Source: Pseudofrankia saprophytica (GTDB lineage Bacteria > Actinomycetota > Actinomycetes > Frankiales > Frankiaceae). From it: a stretch of 36,876 nucleotides of DNA. The notes beneath the pieces were generated by a model. That model made no database searches, was not told the origin of the DNA, and was given only the letters and a program-made list of their open reading frames with translations. The stretch covers positions 4,476,727-4,513,602 of the forward strand of contig NZ_KI912266.1 in the NCBI RefSeq assembly GCF_000235425.2, in the 5' to 3' direction. Below are positions 36,483 to 36,876 of this stretch, piece by piece (within the stretch, counting starts at the first letter, position 1; every line of letters starts with the position of its first letter). Both the position numbers and the translations under genes were made by a program.

Positions 36483-36876
36483 TCAGCCGTCCAGGGCAGC
36501 GAGGTCCAGGTGGCGCAGGCGGTCCGGGCCGGACCAGGCGTCGATCTCGATGATGCGGTCGCCGACGACGGTGAACGCCATGACGGCCGTCGGCTGGCCA
36601 CCGACGGTGGCGACGACCCCGGCCACGCCGTTGACCAGCACCGGGCGCAGGGCGGCCGCCGGGTTGGCGAACATCAGGGCGCTTCCCGCGACCTGGCGGG
36701 CGCCGCGGCGTACGCCGGCGGCGGCCGCGAGCGCGGGCGGCACCTCGGCGCCGAGGTCGATGCGCAGCACGACGTCGGGGTCGAGCACGGCGAGCAGCCC
36801 CTCGAAGTCGCCGCCGCGGGCGGCGGCGAAGAAGGCGTCGACGACCGCCCGCCGGCGGGCCCGGTCGGCCTCGGTC
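36483..36876 (-). CDS. C-terminal part of ECF sigma factor with SnoaL-like domain (5' end outside window)
   Basis: About 130 C-terminal residues. The frame begins TEADRARRRAVVDAFFAAA and continues GGDFEGLLAVLDPDVVLRID, then GVAGVVATVGGQPTAVMAFTV and ends LAALDG. This is the SnoaL/NTF2-like extension of actinobacterial SigJ/SigG-type ECF factors, in the usual spot right after region 4. The DGGGK and NPDKL motifs of ECF41 are not seen, so it belongs to another extended ECF group. Gene continues past the window end. Confidence 0.75.
   Translation of the reverse strand, partial: TEADRARRRAVVDAFFAAARGGDFEGLLAVLDPDVVLRIDLGAEVPPALAAAAGVRRGARQVAGSALMFANPAAALRPVLVNGVAGVVATVGGQPTAVMAFTVVGDRIIEIDAWSGPDRLRHLDLAALDG

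Overview
The window is very GC-rich DNA from an actinobacterium. The evidence is the heavy G/C third-position bias, GTG starts, a mycothiol-type DinB/maleylpyruvate-isomerase protein, DUF4097 and Tat/lipoprotein secreted proteins, and a high density of ECF sigma factors. A Frankia- or Streptosporangiales-like genome would fit, but the species cannot be fixed from the sequence alone.

Layout. 1-770: 5' part of a minus-strand zinc-finger/coiled-coil gene with a repeat array upstream. 770-3665: an autoregulated-looking minus operon (MerR regulator, NAD-dependent epimerase/reductase, MDR-type quinone oxidoreductase) bracketed by two copies of a 45-bp direct repeat (745 and 3955). 3666-5200: gene remnants and a 5'-truncated Tn3 transposase with a coupled tiny acidic ORF. 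5195-9300: an ECF41 sigma-factor module with DoxX and two carboxymuconolactone-decarboxylase-like (CMD) genes on the minus strand, and the sigma factor plus a frameshifted Rox-like FAD monooxygenase on the plus strand. 9343-14079: a Tn3 remnant, an intact Tn3 transposase with a convergent HTH gene, and a complete IS5-family element (973 bp, 20-bp terminal repeats, TCA target duplication). 14112-17932: HIT hydrolase, mycothiol-type enzyme, ComB-like phosphatase, alpha/beta hydrolase. 17967-21535: a second ECF41 module (sigma factor, FMN reductase, short leader ORF, intact Rox-like monooxygenase). 21593-27062: VOC protein, IS30-HTH/MarR fusion regulator divergent from a DUF4097 gene, SnoaL-like protein, lipoprotein, Ung, GNAT acetyltransferase. 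27424-32605: secreted and membrane proteins, then a MarR-isochorismatase-MFS operon. 32753-35036: a compact cassette of a tiny hydrophobic protein, an ECF sigma factor and a TPR protein. 35257-36876: a Tat-exported amidohydrolase and the C-terminus of another ECF sigma factor with a SnoaL-like domain.

The strongest systems-level signal is the pair of ECF41 modules. Each has an adjacent Rox-type hydroxylase, and each has candidate ECF41 promoters I could read: TGTCACA-N16-CGTC upstream of the second sigma gene, and two divergent TGTCACG-N16-CATC sites between the first sigma gene and its CMD genes. The least familiar system is the small protein/ECF sigma/TPR cassette at 32.7-35.0 kb.
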